From positions 2,294,001 to 2,358,000 of the forward strand of contig NZ_BLJF01000001.1 of the NCBI RefSeq assembly GCF_009932335.1: a stretch of DNA of 64,000 bases, written 5' to 3'. Below the pieces are notes generated by a model, which made no database searches, was not told the origin of the DNA, and saw nothing but the letters and a program-made list of their open reading frames with translations. The stretch is from Pseudomonas asiatica. GTDB taxonomy: Bacteria; Pseudomonadota; Gammaproteobacteria; Pseudomonadales; Pseudomonadaceae. The stretch's first letter is position 1. Every line of letters begins with the position of its first letter. The translations under genes were made by a program, and so were the position numbers. Positions 1 through 9,700 of this stretch are shown here, piece after piece.

Positions 1-659
1 GCACATCGTGGCTGATGGGCGTGCAGCTGTGGCTGTTCCTCTGGGCGCCCCTGCACGGGCGCAGCCTGGAAGTGTCGATGGGCTATTTCCTGCTGCCGCT
101 GGCCATGGTCCTGACCGGGCGACTTGTGTATGGCGAGCGCCTGTCACGCCTGCAGAAGGTGGCCGTGGCCTGCGCTGCTCTCGGCGTGGGCCACGAGCTG
201 TATCAGCATGGCAGTTTCGCCTGGGAAACCCTGGTGGTGACGATCGGCTACCCGATCTATTTCGTGTTGCGCAAGCGCTGCCGCACCGACCATTTGGGAG
301 GTTTGTGGTGCGACATGTGCCTGCTGTTGCCCTGGGCGCTGTATTTCGTGATCCAGGGCCCGCTTTCCCCTGCGGATCTGCAGGCACACCCTGGGCTGTA
401 TGCGTTGATCCCGATCCTCGGGGCGATCAGCGCCTCGGCCCTGATCGCCTACGTGCTGGCCAGCCGCCTGCTGCCTTTCAGCCTGTTCGGCCTGCTCAGC
501 TACGTCGAGCCAGTGCTGCTGGTAGGCGTTGCGCTGTTGCTGGGCGAAACCATCGGCCCGGATCAGTGGCTGACCTACCTTCCGATCTGGGCCGCGGTGC
601 TGGTACTGGTGATCGAGGGTTTCAAGCACCTGCTGCGTCAACGTCGCCGTTCGGTGTAA
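1..659 (+). CDS. rarD: RarD/EamA-family permease, 5' end outside window
   Basis: The reading frame is open from base 3 and stops at 659, so the N-terminal part of the protein is missing. What remains (about 219 residues) is almost entirely hydrophobic, with roughly six membrane segments. It has the RarD-like stretch [21 protein letters not shown] and a basic C-terminal tail ([11 protein letters not shown]). RarD proteins are inner-membrane drug/metabolite transporters of the EamA superfamily, first linked to chloramphenicol sensitivity; the natural substrate is unclear. The last 38 bp overlap the 3' end of the convergent TerC-family gene. Family assignment is fairly sure; the symbol is by similarity only. 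Confidence 0.8.
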   Translation, partial: TSWLMGVQLWLFLWAPLHGRSLEVSMGYFLLPLAMVLTGRLVYGERLSRLQKVAVACAALGVGHELYQHGSFAWETLVVTIGYPIYFVLRKRCRTDHLGGLWCDMCLLLPWALYFVIQGPLSPADLQAHPGLYALIPILGAISASALIAYVLASRLLPFSLFGLLSYVEPVLLVGVALLLGETIGPDQWLTYLPIWAAVLVLVIEGFKHLLRQRRRSV

Positions 660-2193
660 GCCGAACCTGACGCACCCGCCGCTCCTCGACCGCCTCCACG
701 GTCAGCGTCCAGCCATTCCAGGCCAGGCGGTCACCAACCATAGGCAGGCGGTCGAGCAGGCTCATCACCAGGCCCGCGAGGGTCTGGTAGTCCTCGGTGG
801 CTCGGGCGCAGAAGCCGGTACGTGCCTGCACCTGGCCCAGGTTCAACGCGCCGCTGACCACAAAGCCTTCACCTTCCTGAACGATGCCCGGGCCTTCGAC
901 CTCGCTGGCATCCGGCAACTCGCCGGCAATCGACTCCAGAATATCGGTCATGGTCAGCAGGCCGGTAAAGTCACCGAACTCGTTGACGACGAAAGCAATG
1001 TGCGTCGACTGGCCTCGCATCTGCTCCAGGGCATTGAGGATGCTGAAGCTCTCCAGCAGGTTCAGCGGTACTCGGGCCATGCCTTCCAGATCGGGCTGGT
1101 TGCCCGACAGCAGCTCCTTGAGCAGTTCCTTCTTGTGCACGAAGCCCAGTGGCTCGTCCACGCGGCCATCGCGGATCAGCGGCAGGCGCGAGTACGGCGA
1201 ATTGGCCAGGGCCTGGGCAATGGCGTCGGCCGGCTGCGCCAGGTCGATCACATCGACCTCGGCGCGGGCGGTCATCACCGTGCGGATAGGCCGCTCGGCC
1301 AGGTTCAGCACGCCACTGATCATCACCCGTTCACGGCGGTCGAACAGCACCTGCTCCTCACCGCCTTCGACCAGGTCAGCGATTTCCTCGCCCACCTCGT
1401 CAGCCTCGACCCGGCGGCCACCCAGCAGGCGCAGCACGGCATGCGCGGTGCGCTCACGCAGCGGCCGGTGCTGCTGCAGGCTGCGCTTGCGGCGGGCACG
1501 GGCCAGCTGGTTGAACAGCTCGATCAGAATCGAGAAGCCGATGGCCGCGTACAGGTAGCCTTTGGGGATATGGAAGCCCAGGCCTTCAGCGGTGAGGCTG
1601 AAGCCGATCATCATCAGGAAGCCCAGGCACAGCATGATCACCGTGGGGTGGGCGTTGACGAAGCGGGTCAGCGGCTTGCTGGCAACGATCATGATGCCGA
1701 TCGAGAAGATCACCGCGATCATCATCACCGACAACTGCTCGACCATGCCAACCGCGGTGATCACCGCGTCCAGCGAGAACACCGCATCAAGCACCACGAT
1801 CTGCGCAACGATCGGCCAGAACGCAGCATGGCGTACCGTGCCGCTGGCCTGGGCCACGTGGCCTTCCAGGCGTTCGTGCAGCTCCATGGTGGCCTTGAAC
1901 AGCAGGAACACGCCACCGAACAGCATGATCAGGTCGCGGCCCGAGAAGCTCTTTTCGAACACCTCGAACAACGGCGCGGTCAGGGTGACCATCCACGAGA
2001 TACTGGCCAACAGGCCAAGGCGCATGATCAACGCCAGGCTCAGGCCAATGACCCGTGCGCGGTCGCGCTGATGCGGCGGCAGTTTGTCGGCGAGGATGGC
2101 GATGAACACCAGGTTGTCGATACCCAGCACCAGCTCGAGGACGATAAGCGTCAACAGGCCCAGCCAGGCCGTGGGGTCGGCTAGCCATTCCAT
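622..2193 (-). CDS. TerC-family membrane protein with CBS pair and CorC/HlyC domain
   Basis: A 523-residue protein of the YoaE/YegH type. Residues about 1-240 form a TerC-like membrane domain ([19 protein letters not shown] near the N-terminus and a second acidic motif [18 protein letters not shown]). A CBS-domain pair follows (about 290-430: [20 protein letters not shown], then [22 protein letters not shown]), and a CorC_HlyC transporter-associated domain closes the protein (about 440-515). TerC proteins are linked to metal (Mn) export or metallation of secreted proteins; the exact ion here is unknown. No strong ribosome-binding site precedes the ATG. The gene converges on, and overlaps, the upstream permease gene by 38 bp. 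Confidence 0.85.
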   Translation of the reverse strand: MEWLADPTAWLGLLTLIVLELVLGIDNLVFIAILADKLPPHQRDRARVIGLSLALIMRLGLLASISWMVTLTAPLFEVFEKSFSGRDLIMLFGGVFLLFKATMELHERLEGHVAQASGTVRHAAFWPIVAQIVVLDAVFSLDAVITAVGMVEQLSVMMIAVIFSIGIMIVASKPLTRFVNAHPTVIMLCLGFLMMIGFSLTAEGLGFHIPKGYLYAAIGFSILIELFNQLARARRKRSLQQHRPLRERTAHAVLRLLGGRRVEADEVGEEIADLVEGGEEQVLFDRRERVMISGVLNLAERPIRTVMTARAEVDVIDLAQPADAIAQALANSPYSRLPLIRDGRVDEPLGFVHKKELLKELLSGNQPDLEGMARVPLNLLESFSILNALEQMRGQSTHIAFVVNEFGDFTGLLTMTDILESIAGELPDASEVEGPGIVQEGEGFVVSGALNLGQVQARTGFCARATEDYQTLAGLVMSLLDRLPMVGDRLAWNGWTLTVEAVEERRVRQVRLTPNGDVDAAGA

Positions 2194-2589
2194 TAGCGGG
2201 TACTCACGAGGGCAGCGTCACGAGGACGGGAGAAAGAAGGCCGGGAAGACCGGGGACTGGGGGGCTCCGCGAAGGTGCTCATATAGACCTTGTTAGCAAA
2301 TTGGGAAAATGATCCTACAAGCACAGCAGCTTTCCGTAATAGCGCAAAACTATTACAAAACCTGTAACAACCTTGTAGGAGCGGCCTTGTGTCGCGAACG
2401 GGCCGCACAGCGCCCCCCCGGGTTTCAGGAGCGCTGCATCAACAGCTGGGGCCGCTCTGCGGCCCGATCGCGACACAAGGCCGCTCCTACACAAAAATGC
2501 GCTGGCCGGGCGTGGGGTACTTTTCTTCAATACCGCAGGCTGTCGATGCCCGAGCATGAAGGCCAACCTCAACCAAACGGATCCCCCTC
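2194..2589. other. Intergenic region between divergent genes
   Basis: 396 bp between the divergent TerC and LysE genes. It contains an AT-rich core (about 2280-2370) that probably carries both promoters, and an inverted REP pair (2370-2492). I looked for a yybP-ykoY manganese riboswitch upstream of the TerC gene and could not recognise one. Confidence 0.6.
2370..2492. repeat. Inverted REP pair
   Basis: Two REP units in opposite orientation (CTTGTAGGAGCGGCCTTGTG at about 2372 and its complement ending near 2491) around a short spacer. This is the typical P. putida-type intergenic arrangement. Confidence 0.85.
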
Positions 2590-3171
2590 ATGAGCCTGTC
2601 CCTGTCCATGGCCGCTTTCGCACTGGCGGCCTCGATCTCCCCCGGCCCGGTCAACATCGTTGCGCTGGGCAGCGGTGCCCGCCATGGCCTGCGTGCCAGC
2701 CTGGCACATGTGGCTGGCGCCACGCTGGGCTTCTGCCTGCTGCTGGTGCTGGTCGGGCTGGGCCTGCATCAATTGTTGCTGCGCTGGCCTTTGCTGGGCC
2801 TGCTTTTGCACTGGGGCGGCGTGGCGTTCCTGCTGTACATGGCATGGAAGCTGGCCAGCGACGATGGGCAACTGGGCAGTGCCCATCCCACCCAGGCTCC
2901 CTCGGCCTGGCACGGCGCGGCGATGCAATGGCTCAATCCCAAGGCATGGCTGGCAGCGGTGGCCGGGGTTGGTGCCTATACCGCCGGTGAGCAGCAGCTG
3001 CTGTGGCTGTTTGCCTGGATCTACGGGCCGATCTGCTTCATTTCAGTGGCCAGCTGGGCGTGGGCCGGGAGCGTGGTTCGCCAGTATCTGGGCAACCCAC
3101 GGCACATGCGCCTGCTGAATCGGGGCTTGGCGCTGCTGCTCGTGGGCAGTGCGGTCTACCTGGTCATTTGA
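2590..3171 (+). CDS. LysE/RhtB-family amino-acid exporter
   Basis: A 193-residue, very hydrophobic protein with the LysE-family N-terminal signature SPGPVNIVALGSGARHG at about residues 17-33, a central polar loop, and the conserved QWLNPKAWL motif at about 115. About six membrane segments are visible, the usual size and layout for LysE/RhtB transporters, which export amino acids or related metabolites from the cytoplasm. The facing gene downstream is an AraC-family regulator, a frequent neighbour of LysE exporters and a plausible controller. Substrate unknown. Confidence 0.88.
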   Translation: MSLSLSMAAFALAASISPGPVNIVALGSGARHGLRASLAHVAGATLGFCLLLVLVGLGLHQLLLRWPLLGLLLHWGGVAFLLYMAWKLASDDGQLGSAHPTQAPSAWHGAAMQWLNPKAWLAAVAGVGAYTAGEQQLLWLFAWIYGPICFISVASWAWAGSVVRQYLGNPRHMRLLNRGLALLLVGSAVYLVI

Positions 3172-3217
3172 GCCTGGCTGCACCGACCCTATCGCTGCCC
3201 TCAAGACCTGCGCAGTA

Positions 3218-3250
3218 CCTGTGGGAGCTGGGTTGCCGGCGATAGGGCCA
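3218..3250. repeat. Single REP unit
   Basis: One imperfect REP palindrome (GTGGGAGCTGGGTTGCCGGCGATAGGGCC type, broken here for length) between the convergent LysE and AraC genes. Confidence 0.65.
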
Positions 3251-3270
3251 CCACCGCCAAAAATGGCAAT

Positions 3271-4053
3271 TCAGCCGAATGCATTGCGGTAATGCCCCGG
3301 TGTCGCCGCCAGGTGCTGCTTGAAGGCCCGCTGCAGGTGCGCCTGGTCGGCAAACCCGGCCTCCTGCGCAACCTCGGCAATAGCCCGGCCCTGACGCAAT
3401 TGCGCCCTGGCCAGCTGCACGCGCTGGTCGAGCAGGTAACCATGCGGCGTCAGGCCGAAGCGTTGGCGGAACGCGCGAATCAGGTAGGAACGCGACAGGC
3501 CGCACGCCGCGCAGATGTCGTCCAGGCTCAGCGGGTCGCCACGATGGACGCGAATGAACGCTGCCGCCGTGTCCAGTCGTGGGTTGCCCTCGTCGTTGAC
3601 GCTGGCATCGCCGCCAAGCAAACCTGGAAGTGCGCCAAACAGCGCCGCCAGGCGCCCTTCCCGGTCTGGCACGCCGGCGTCGAACAGGTCGGCAAAGGCC
3701 TGCAACAGGCTCCGGTACAACACCGGCGAGCTACTCCAGGGCCGGGCCGGCAAGGTGAACCCCAGTGCCTGCAACCAAGGCATATCGACGAACATCATCA
3801 GGTAGGACCAGTGTTCCCCGTCGATGGGGTTGCAGGCATGCACCACACCTGGGTTCATCAGCACCGTGGTACCAGCAGCCACCTCTATGCACTGGTCACC
3901 GTACAGATAGGAGCTGCGCCCCCCCGTTATCACTCCGATGGAAAAGCTCTCATGGGAATGCGCGGCGTAGCACACCTGGCGCCCGTCCCCTACCCGCCGG
4001 GCCTCGACGAAGGGCAACGCCGGGTCGCGCCAGAACCGTGATACCTCGATCAT
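3271..4053 (-). CDS. AraC-family transcriptional regulator
   Basis: A 260-residue protein. The N-terminal half is a cupin-like AraC ligand-binding domain (HSHESFSIGVITGG, then VLMNPGVVHACNPIDG). The C-terminal about 100 residues contain two helix-turn-helix motifs (LDDICAACGLSRSYLIRAFR and IAEVAQEAGFADQAHLQRAF) and end in the usual PGHYR. It converges with the LysE exporter gene; this class of regulator commonly controls an adjacent exporter. No operator was identified. Confidence 0.9.
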   Translation of the reverse strand: MIEVSRFWRDPALPFVEARRVGDGRQVCYAAHSHESFSIGVITGGRSSYLYGDQCIEVAAGTTVLMNPGVVHACNPIDGEHWSYLMMFVDMPWLQALGFTLPARPWSSSPVLYRSLLQAFADLFDAGVPDREGRLAALFGALPGLLGGDASVNDEGNPRLDTAAAFIRVHRGDPLSLDDICAACGLSRSYLIRAFRQRFGLTPHGYLLDQRVQLARAQLRQGRAIAEVAQEAGFADQAHLQRAFKQHLAATPGHYRNAFG

Positions 4054-4097
4054 CCCTCACCCCGCTCGCCGCTGCCATGCGCCTGAATACTACACGC

Positions 4098-5216
4098 CTA
4101 TCGCGGAAACAGGTCCAGCGTCCGCTCAACTTCGCCGACATCGATCGTGAAACCATCGCCGTCCGGTATCCCGACCACAAAGCCGAAATGCTGGTGGTCT
4201 CGGTCCGTCAGGTACTTGTAGTAGCTGACAAACCGATTGGGCGGCTGCAACGTCAGCAGGCAACCACCGGCCTGCAGTACGTTGACCCCATGCACCAACT
4301 GGCTACCTTCCACACCGATTACCACCCTCGCCCCGGCGCAGGCCGCGACGATACTCGGCACATCGGACTTCAGCGGGTTGACGATGCGAAAACCGCGGGT
4401 GGCGCGCAAATGCTCCGCCAGCGCCAGCTCATTGCGCAGCAGGCGCAGGTCACCATCGCCACCACGCAGCAGGAACACCCCCGGATGTGGCGCATGCGGC
4501 ACATGCGACAGCAACTTGTCGCCCATGGCCCGGTAGCGGGCATGCCGGCTGCGGTTGTTGGCCTGGTCATCGAACAGCACCAGCTCACGGAAAAACGCAC
4601 TGCGCAGGCGCAGCGGGTTCATTTCCAGCCAGTCTTCATAGGCCGGGGCCTGGGCAAACAGCGGGTATCTGGCCGAGGGCGCGGTGGTTACCGGTATGCC
4701 TTCGTTACAGGCCAGCGCATAGGTCGGACAATCCTCCATCAGCCAGGTACCGAACCACGTGTTGCCGTTTTGCGTGCAATAGATGGCCGCGCGGTCGATT
4801 TCGTTTTCCACGACGATGCTCGGAAAGGGGCCCGGCTTCAACGACAGCCAATGGCTGGCCTTGCCCTTGTACAACGCCCCGTCGACCAGCCATACGTCCT
4901 TGATCAGGTAGCCGCGGGTTGGCCCTTGCAGTGTGCTGATGCCGCCTTCCATGGTACGCGCAGGGTGCACGTAGGGATAGAAACGCTTGCCTTCCCACCC
5001 CGTTACTCGCTCCAGCTGGCCTGGCAGGAAAACGGCCGGGGGCGAAACCGTGACTTCCCCCGGGGCAATGTCCCAACTTTTGTCCGCCACGCTCTTGAGG
5101 TCGATGCCGCTGTTCCTGCCTAGCCGTTTGCGCGCCATGTAGCGGTAGGCGGCCAGGGTCCAGGTGTGCTGCCTGGCCGCAGGCGATGCACTGAACTTCG
5201 AGATGTCGCTTCCCAT
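4098..5216 (-). CDS. Glycosyltransferase family 61 (DUF563) protein
   Basis: A 372-residue protein of the GT61/DUF563 type. The family hallmark is near the C-terminus: the segment GARVVIGVEGSQLVHGVNVL followed by a PPNRF-containing stretch. The start at 5216 is preferred over an upstream TTG because AAGGGAGGA lies six bases before this ATG. No signal peptide is seen. GT61 enzymes transfer sugars, for example xylose or GlcNAc; donor and acceptor here are unknown. It follows the GNAT-like gene on the same strand by about 70 bp, so the two probably form a small surface-glycan or exopolysaccharide operon. Confidence 0.8.
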   Translation of the reverse strand: MGSDISKFSASPAARQHTWTLAAYRYMARKRLGRNSGIDLKSVADKSWDIAPGEVTVSPPAVFLPGQLERVTGWEGKRFYPYVHPARTMEGGISTLQGPTRGYLIKDVWLVDGALYKGKASHWLSLKPGPFPSIVVENEIDRAAIYCTQNGNTWFGTWLMEDCPTYALACNEGIPVTTAPSARYPLFAQAPAYEDWLEMNPLRLRSAFFRELVLFDDQANNRSRHARYRAMGDKLLSHVPHAPHPGVFLLRGGDGDLRLLRNELALAEHLRATRGFRIVNPLKSDVPSIVAACAGARVVIGVEGSQLVHGVNVLQAGGCLLTLQPPNRFVSYYKYLTDRDHQHFGFVVGIPDGDGFTIDVGEVERTLDLFPR

Positions 5217-5288
5217 GAAGCGTCCTCCCTTGATGACAAGGTCAAAAGCCTGGCGCAAGGCGCCAGATCAACGCCTCCTGGCAACCGC

Positions 5289-6443
5289 TCAGCTGCACGT
5301 GACCCTTTCCATGGTGGGTGGTGACCGCAGGTTGGCGTAACGGTGACGCAGGCTTTCCACGAACGTTTCGCCCGTACCGTTGCCCCCATAGAAGTAGATC
5401 TTGTGCAGGCCGCCAAACACCATTTCCTGATAGCGGCTGGCAACTTCCTCGTCACTCGCGCCCTCGGGCAACCCCAGGTGCAGCGTGAGCTTGTCGCCTT
5501 CGACCGCGAACATCGGTGTGTCCCAGAGGAACTTCGCCGTGCCGGTTCTGGGCAAGCGGACAAACAGGTAGGCATGGTTACCCAGCGAGTCGATATCGCC
5601 ACCGCGGCGGCGCTTCCACTTCAACAAACCGTCATCCGGGCGCGCCAGGCAAAGGCCGATATCGTAATAGTCGAAGCCCTGCTCCAGTGCCCACTCCAGG
5701 GCCATGAAGGTGGTGATCGAATTTACCTCGCGCAACTTCCGTGCATCGGTGAACACCGCCTCGCAATAGCCGAAACGCAGGGTGCTCCAATAACGCTTGC
5801 CACCACGCCCCACTTCACAGCCCAGGTGGCAGCCGATCACTTCATCGCCCAAGGTGATCAAGTCGAGCCGACCGACGCCCCTGGCAATGCGGAACACTTC
5901 TTCAGTGGGAAACTGCGCGGCATGGATACCTTGCCTGGCGCTGGCATAAGGGCGCAGCAGGTAGCGGTCGGCCATGGCGATCTCGTCATCCGACCGGGCC
6001 TGGCGCATCTGGTACAGCGGCCGGTTCTTGCGGATGCTGCGCCGCAACTCGCTGTCGTAGCGCGCGGTGATATCCTCCAGCGAGCGCCCCAGCGGCACCA
6101 CGGCGCTCAGGTAATGCGGTACCGACAATGCCCCCGACGTCGGCATTTCGCTGACCACCACCACGTGGTTGGCTGCTACCGTCGCGCTTGCGCTGTCAAC
6201 AATTGCAGCATTGCCCGAACCCTTGCCGGCAATCAGCAGCTTGGCCATTTCCCGTTGCTGCTTCCGGCCGATATAGATGATTTCGTAGGGGCTTTCCTGC
6301 TGCAACCTGAACCTGGCGATTTCCCAGCGCCAGAAACAGGCACGCGCCATCGCTTCAGACACCTTGCTGGCCAGGTGTCTGATTTCGTAGCGTATGGAGG
6401 GCGAGACGAGTTTCCTCGCCGCTGCCGTCAAGGTCGCTTTCAT
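5289..6443 (-). CDS. GNAT/FemAB-like (BioF2-type) acyltransferase
   Basis: A 384-residue protein. The centre and C-terminal half match the BioF2-like GNAT fold found in proteins linked to cell-envelope polysaccharide synthesis (EELRRSIRKNRPLY-type helix, the LDLITLGDEVIGCHLG strand pair, and ALEWALEQGFDYYDIGL). It probably transfers an acyl or aminoacyl group to a glycan or lipid intermediate in the cytoplasm. It is the first gene of a two-gene minus-strand unit with the GT61 protein, preceded by an AT-rich 339-bp gap. Exact substrate cannot be read from the sequence. Confidence 0.7.
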   Translation of the reverse strand: MKATLTAAARKLVSPSIRYEIRHLASKVSEAMARACFWRWEIARFRLQQESPYEIIYIGRKQQREMAKLLIAGKGSGNAAIVDSASATVAANHVVVVSEMPTSGALSVPHYLSAVVPLGRSLEDITARYDSELRRSIRKNRPLYQMRQARSDDEIAMADRYLLRPYASARQGIHAAQFPTEEVFRIARGVGRLDLITLGDEVIGCHLGCEVGRGGKRYWSTLRFGYCEAVFTDARKLREVNSITTFMALEWALEQGFDYYDIGLCLARPDDGLLKWKRRRGGDIDSLGNHAYLFVRLPRTGTAKFLWDTPMFAVEGDKLTLHLGLPEGASDEEVASRYQEMVFGGLHKIYFYGGNGTGETFVESLRHRYANLRSPPTMERVTCS

Positions 6444-6782
6444 TTCTTCTTCGACGTCCTTTGAGACACAGCATGGTCAATCGGAAAAGGACAGCAATTC
6501 AGTAAAAAGCACGTATCATGTTGATATTCGGAAATTATCCAGAAACCCCCATATCAATTAACAATTTAAGGTGCGCCCAAACACTTTATCAAGTGGCACT
6601 TTGATTGCATTTCCTTAAAGCTTCCTCACGCCATGTAAAGTTTCATGACGTCAAATTTCCTGCATGAATGGCCGATTCAGACAGCGAATTTCCATCGATA
6701 TATCCAAGCCGCGTTATCCCATTACCACTCGCCTGTCTGGAATTGACGTTTGATGCCCCCTTTGCCTGAAAGGAGCGTCGAC
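6444..6782. other. AT-rich divergent intergenic region
   Basis: 339 bp, clearly richer in A+T than its surroundings, between the minus-strand GNAT/GT61 unit and the plus-strand LRR gene. It contains a near-consensus sigma-54 promoter facing the LRR gene. No REP units and no further gene were seen. Confidence 0.7.
6594..6609 (+). promoter_or_regulatory. Candidate sigma-54 (-24/-12) promoter
   Basis: TGGCAC-N5-TTGCA with the GG and GC dinucleotides exactly 12 bp apart (6595 and 6607). It matches the RpoN consensus except for a T where a purine follows TGGCAC. It points at the LRR gene; transcription would start near 6620, leaving a leader of about 160 nt before the ATG at 6783. Confidence 0.65.
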
Positions 6783-9700
6783 ATGCCAGCCATCAATCCC
6801 CATCAACCCCTGCTTCAGGCGCAGCTGCCGCACTGGGCTCGCCAGGTAACGCCCAATCAGTGGGCCGCGTTGAAGCGAACCCAGGTCGCCCCGTGGAAGA
6901 GGCAGGACTGGTTCGCCAATGCTGCCCCCGACCTGCGTGAAGCAGCGTGTGCCAGCCAGGCGCGCCTGATGCAGGCGCAAGCAGCCTTGGCCAACTCACT
7001 CAAAGGCCTGAAACAAATCACAGAATTCGCCGAGCCATTGCTGCAACGGCGTCTTGCCGAACACGGCTTTCACGCGCAGCTGCGCAATAGCCAGCTATTG
7101 CGGGTCGAGCGCAACTGGCACTGGGCCGCCCTGCGCTATCTATTCAGCCATCGACGCGACAACCTGCTGCAGGCCGCGCTGCAGAACTTCGCCAGCGACG
7201 AGGTGTTCACTGCTGAAAGTGCCATTGCCCTGGGCGATAACATTCACGTCACGCCGATTCAGATACAAGGCGCCGTCCCCGTTGGCATGCAAGTGCCCAT
7301 CGCCCACTTTCCATTGCAGTCGGAGCACTACCAGGTGGAACGGCTGCCACTCGCACCGGCCGCTTTCGCCACCCTGTGCCGTGACCTGGACCTGGGCAAG
7401 GCTTACCAGGCCCACCTGGAACAGCACCTCGCCCAACCCGCCACACGGGGCTTGGCCATCAGGGTGCAGAAAGACCGCCTGCGCCTGGCGGCCGACCTTG
7501 CCTATATGCGGCACCTGCTTGATGGCAGCACCCTTGACCAGATCGAACGGCTGTTGCAGGGTGGCACCGTACCGTGCTGGCAACTGGCGCTGTTCGGCAC
7601 GCCCCTGCACGAGGTCATGCTGATCGATGCCGGCGGTGCGGGGCTGGCGCTGTATCTGCCCGGCCATGACCCGGCCCTGCGCCAATGCAGCAACCTGGAC
7701 GCGGTACACGACACGCTGGCGACCTTGCTGCTGGAGCCCGATGCCCGCCAAGCCTTCACGGCCTACATCAGGCAGGACCAGCGCACGCACTTTCTCGACC
7801 TGTTGCAGCAGAACCTCGACGCCACAGGCAATACTGCCTATGACCGCCCTTGGCAGCGCGCAGCGCAAGCGGACCTGCGTCCCACACGCGTGGCCATCAC
7901 GGCCGAGCCTTTCGGCCACTACCAGGACCTGCACCTGGCCCGCCTCAAGCACGAAGCCAGCCTGCTGGCGGTCCCCACCGCGATGGCCGATGCCAACGCG
8001 CGGGCCAGGCGCCTGGATGAGTGGGAAAACCTTGGCCTGGATGCACTGAATATTGCCGTGTTCTTCATCCCAGGTGCAGGCACCCTGATGCTGGCCGTCA
8101 CGGCCTGCCAACTGCTCGGCGAGGCCTTCGAAGGCTACCAGGCCTGGCATGAAGGCGACCGTCACCTGGCGCTGCGCCACCTGGAGGCGGTTGGCCTGAA
8201 CCTGGCCCTGATCGGCGGCTTCGTGGCGGCGGGCAAGGTGGTACCCAAGCTGTTCAACAGCCCGTTGATGGAAAGCCTGCAGCAGGTACGCGGCAGCGAC
8301 GGGCGCTACCGGCTCTGGAATGAAGACCTCACCCCCTACCGCAGTGCCGTGACACTGCCGCAAACCCTGCAGCCCAATGCACTTGGCCAGTACCTGTACC
8401 AGGGCCGGTATTTCATCCGCATGGACGGCCAGCTCTTCGAACAACGCTTTGACCACAACCTGCAGCAATGGCGGGCCATTCACCCCGACACGCCCGATGC
8501 CTGGCAGCCACCGCTGGCGCACAATGCCCAAGGTGCCTGGCGCGGCCAGCATGAACAACCCGGCCAGTGGCCATTCGCGAAGCTGGCGCGCCGTCTTGGC
8601 GAGGCGTATGCCGCGTTTACACCAGAACAGCTGGCTAAGGCAGGGCGCCTCTGCGGCATCGACACCGCGCAGTTGCGCCGGGTGCACCTGGAAGGCCGAG
8701 CAACGCCCCCGCTGTTGCTCGATGCCCTGCAACGCATGGCGGCACAGGCCGAGGTCGAGGCGTTGGCCGACAAGGCCACGCCGGGCCTGTTCGAGCGCCT
8801 CTACAACGGCAGCGCGCCCACCACCCCGTCAACGCAGAAACTGCTCGCTGCCTATCCGCGGCTTTCCCCTGCCCTGGCCACGTGTTTGCTGACACCGCTG
8901 GGCGAGGCTGAATCGCTCGCCTGGCAACAGCAGGGTCAGCTACCCATTCAGGTTCGCCAGGCACTGGAACAGGTGCACAGCGAGCTGCCCCTGGTACGCG
9001 CCCTGGAGGGTGTGCTTCAGCCGGCCCGAGCCAGCAGCGACAGCGAACGCCTGCTGTTCAGCGCCCTGGATGCCATGCCCGACTGGCCTGCGGACCTGCG
9101 CCTGGAGCTGCATGGCGCAAGCCCCCAAGGCCCTTTGCTGGAGCATGTCGGCAGCGACCAGGCCAGCACACTGCGCCGTGTGATCAAAACGACCGAAGGC
9201 TATGAGGTCGACCGGGGCGAGCGCCCTGCACCTGGACCGCGTGATCCGGACCTCTGCCGTGCCATAGAGCAGGCACTGCCACGCTCGCATCGCGATACGC
9301 TGGGTTTCCCGACGGCCGATGGCAGCTCGCTACGCCAGCGCGTACTGGGTTGGGTCGACCTGCACAGGCAGACACTGGCCCAACGCCTCTGGGGTCATCG
9401 CGCGCTGCTGCGCAAGCCCATGGGCAGCTTGCGCGGCGGTCGGCCGCTTGACCCCGAACCGCCTCAGCCGCGCCTGGCAGGCTCGCTGGCCGGGGCCTAT
9501 CGGCGCTTGTTCCCCGACGCCACCGACTGGGAATTCGAAAACTGGCTCGGCAACGACGAGGACAACCCGTACGTCGATGACATTCGCTCACCCACACAGC
9601 GGCTGCACGACCTGCAGCAGCGTCTGGATACTTTGCGCCGCGACCTGCATGAATGGGCCCGGCCCGATCCGCAGCGCCCTCACCAGCGGCACCTGGCCAT

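Noticed and set aside
1000-2184. Long plus-strand reading frame opposite the TerC gene
   Set aside because: His/Gln-rich translation without domains, fully inside a well-supported gene on the other strand; typical shadow of GC-rich coding DNA.
2194-2330. Possible yybP-ykoY manganese riboswitch upstream of the TerC-family gene
   Set aside because: No recognisable GGGGAGUA-type core or paired loops were found.
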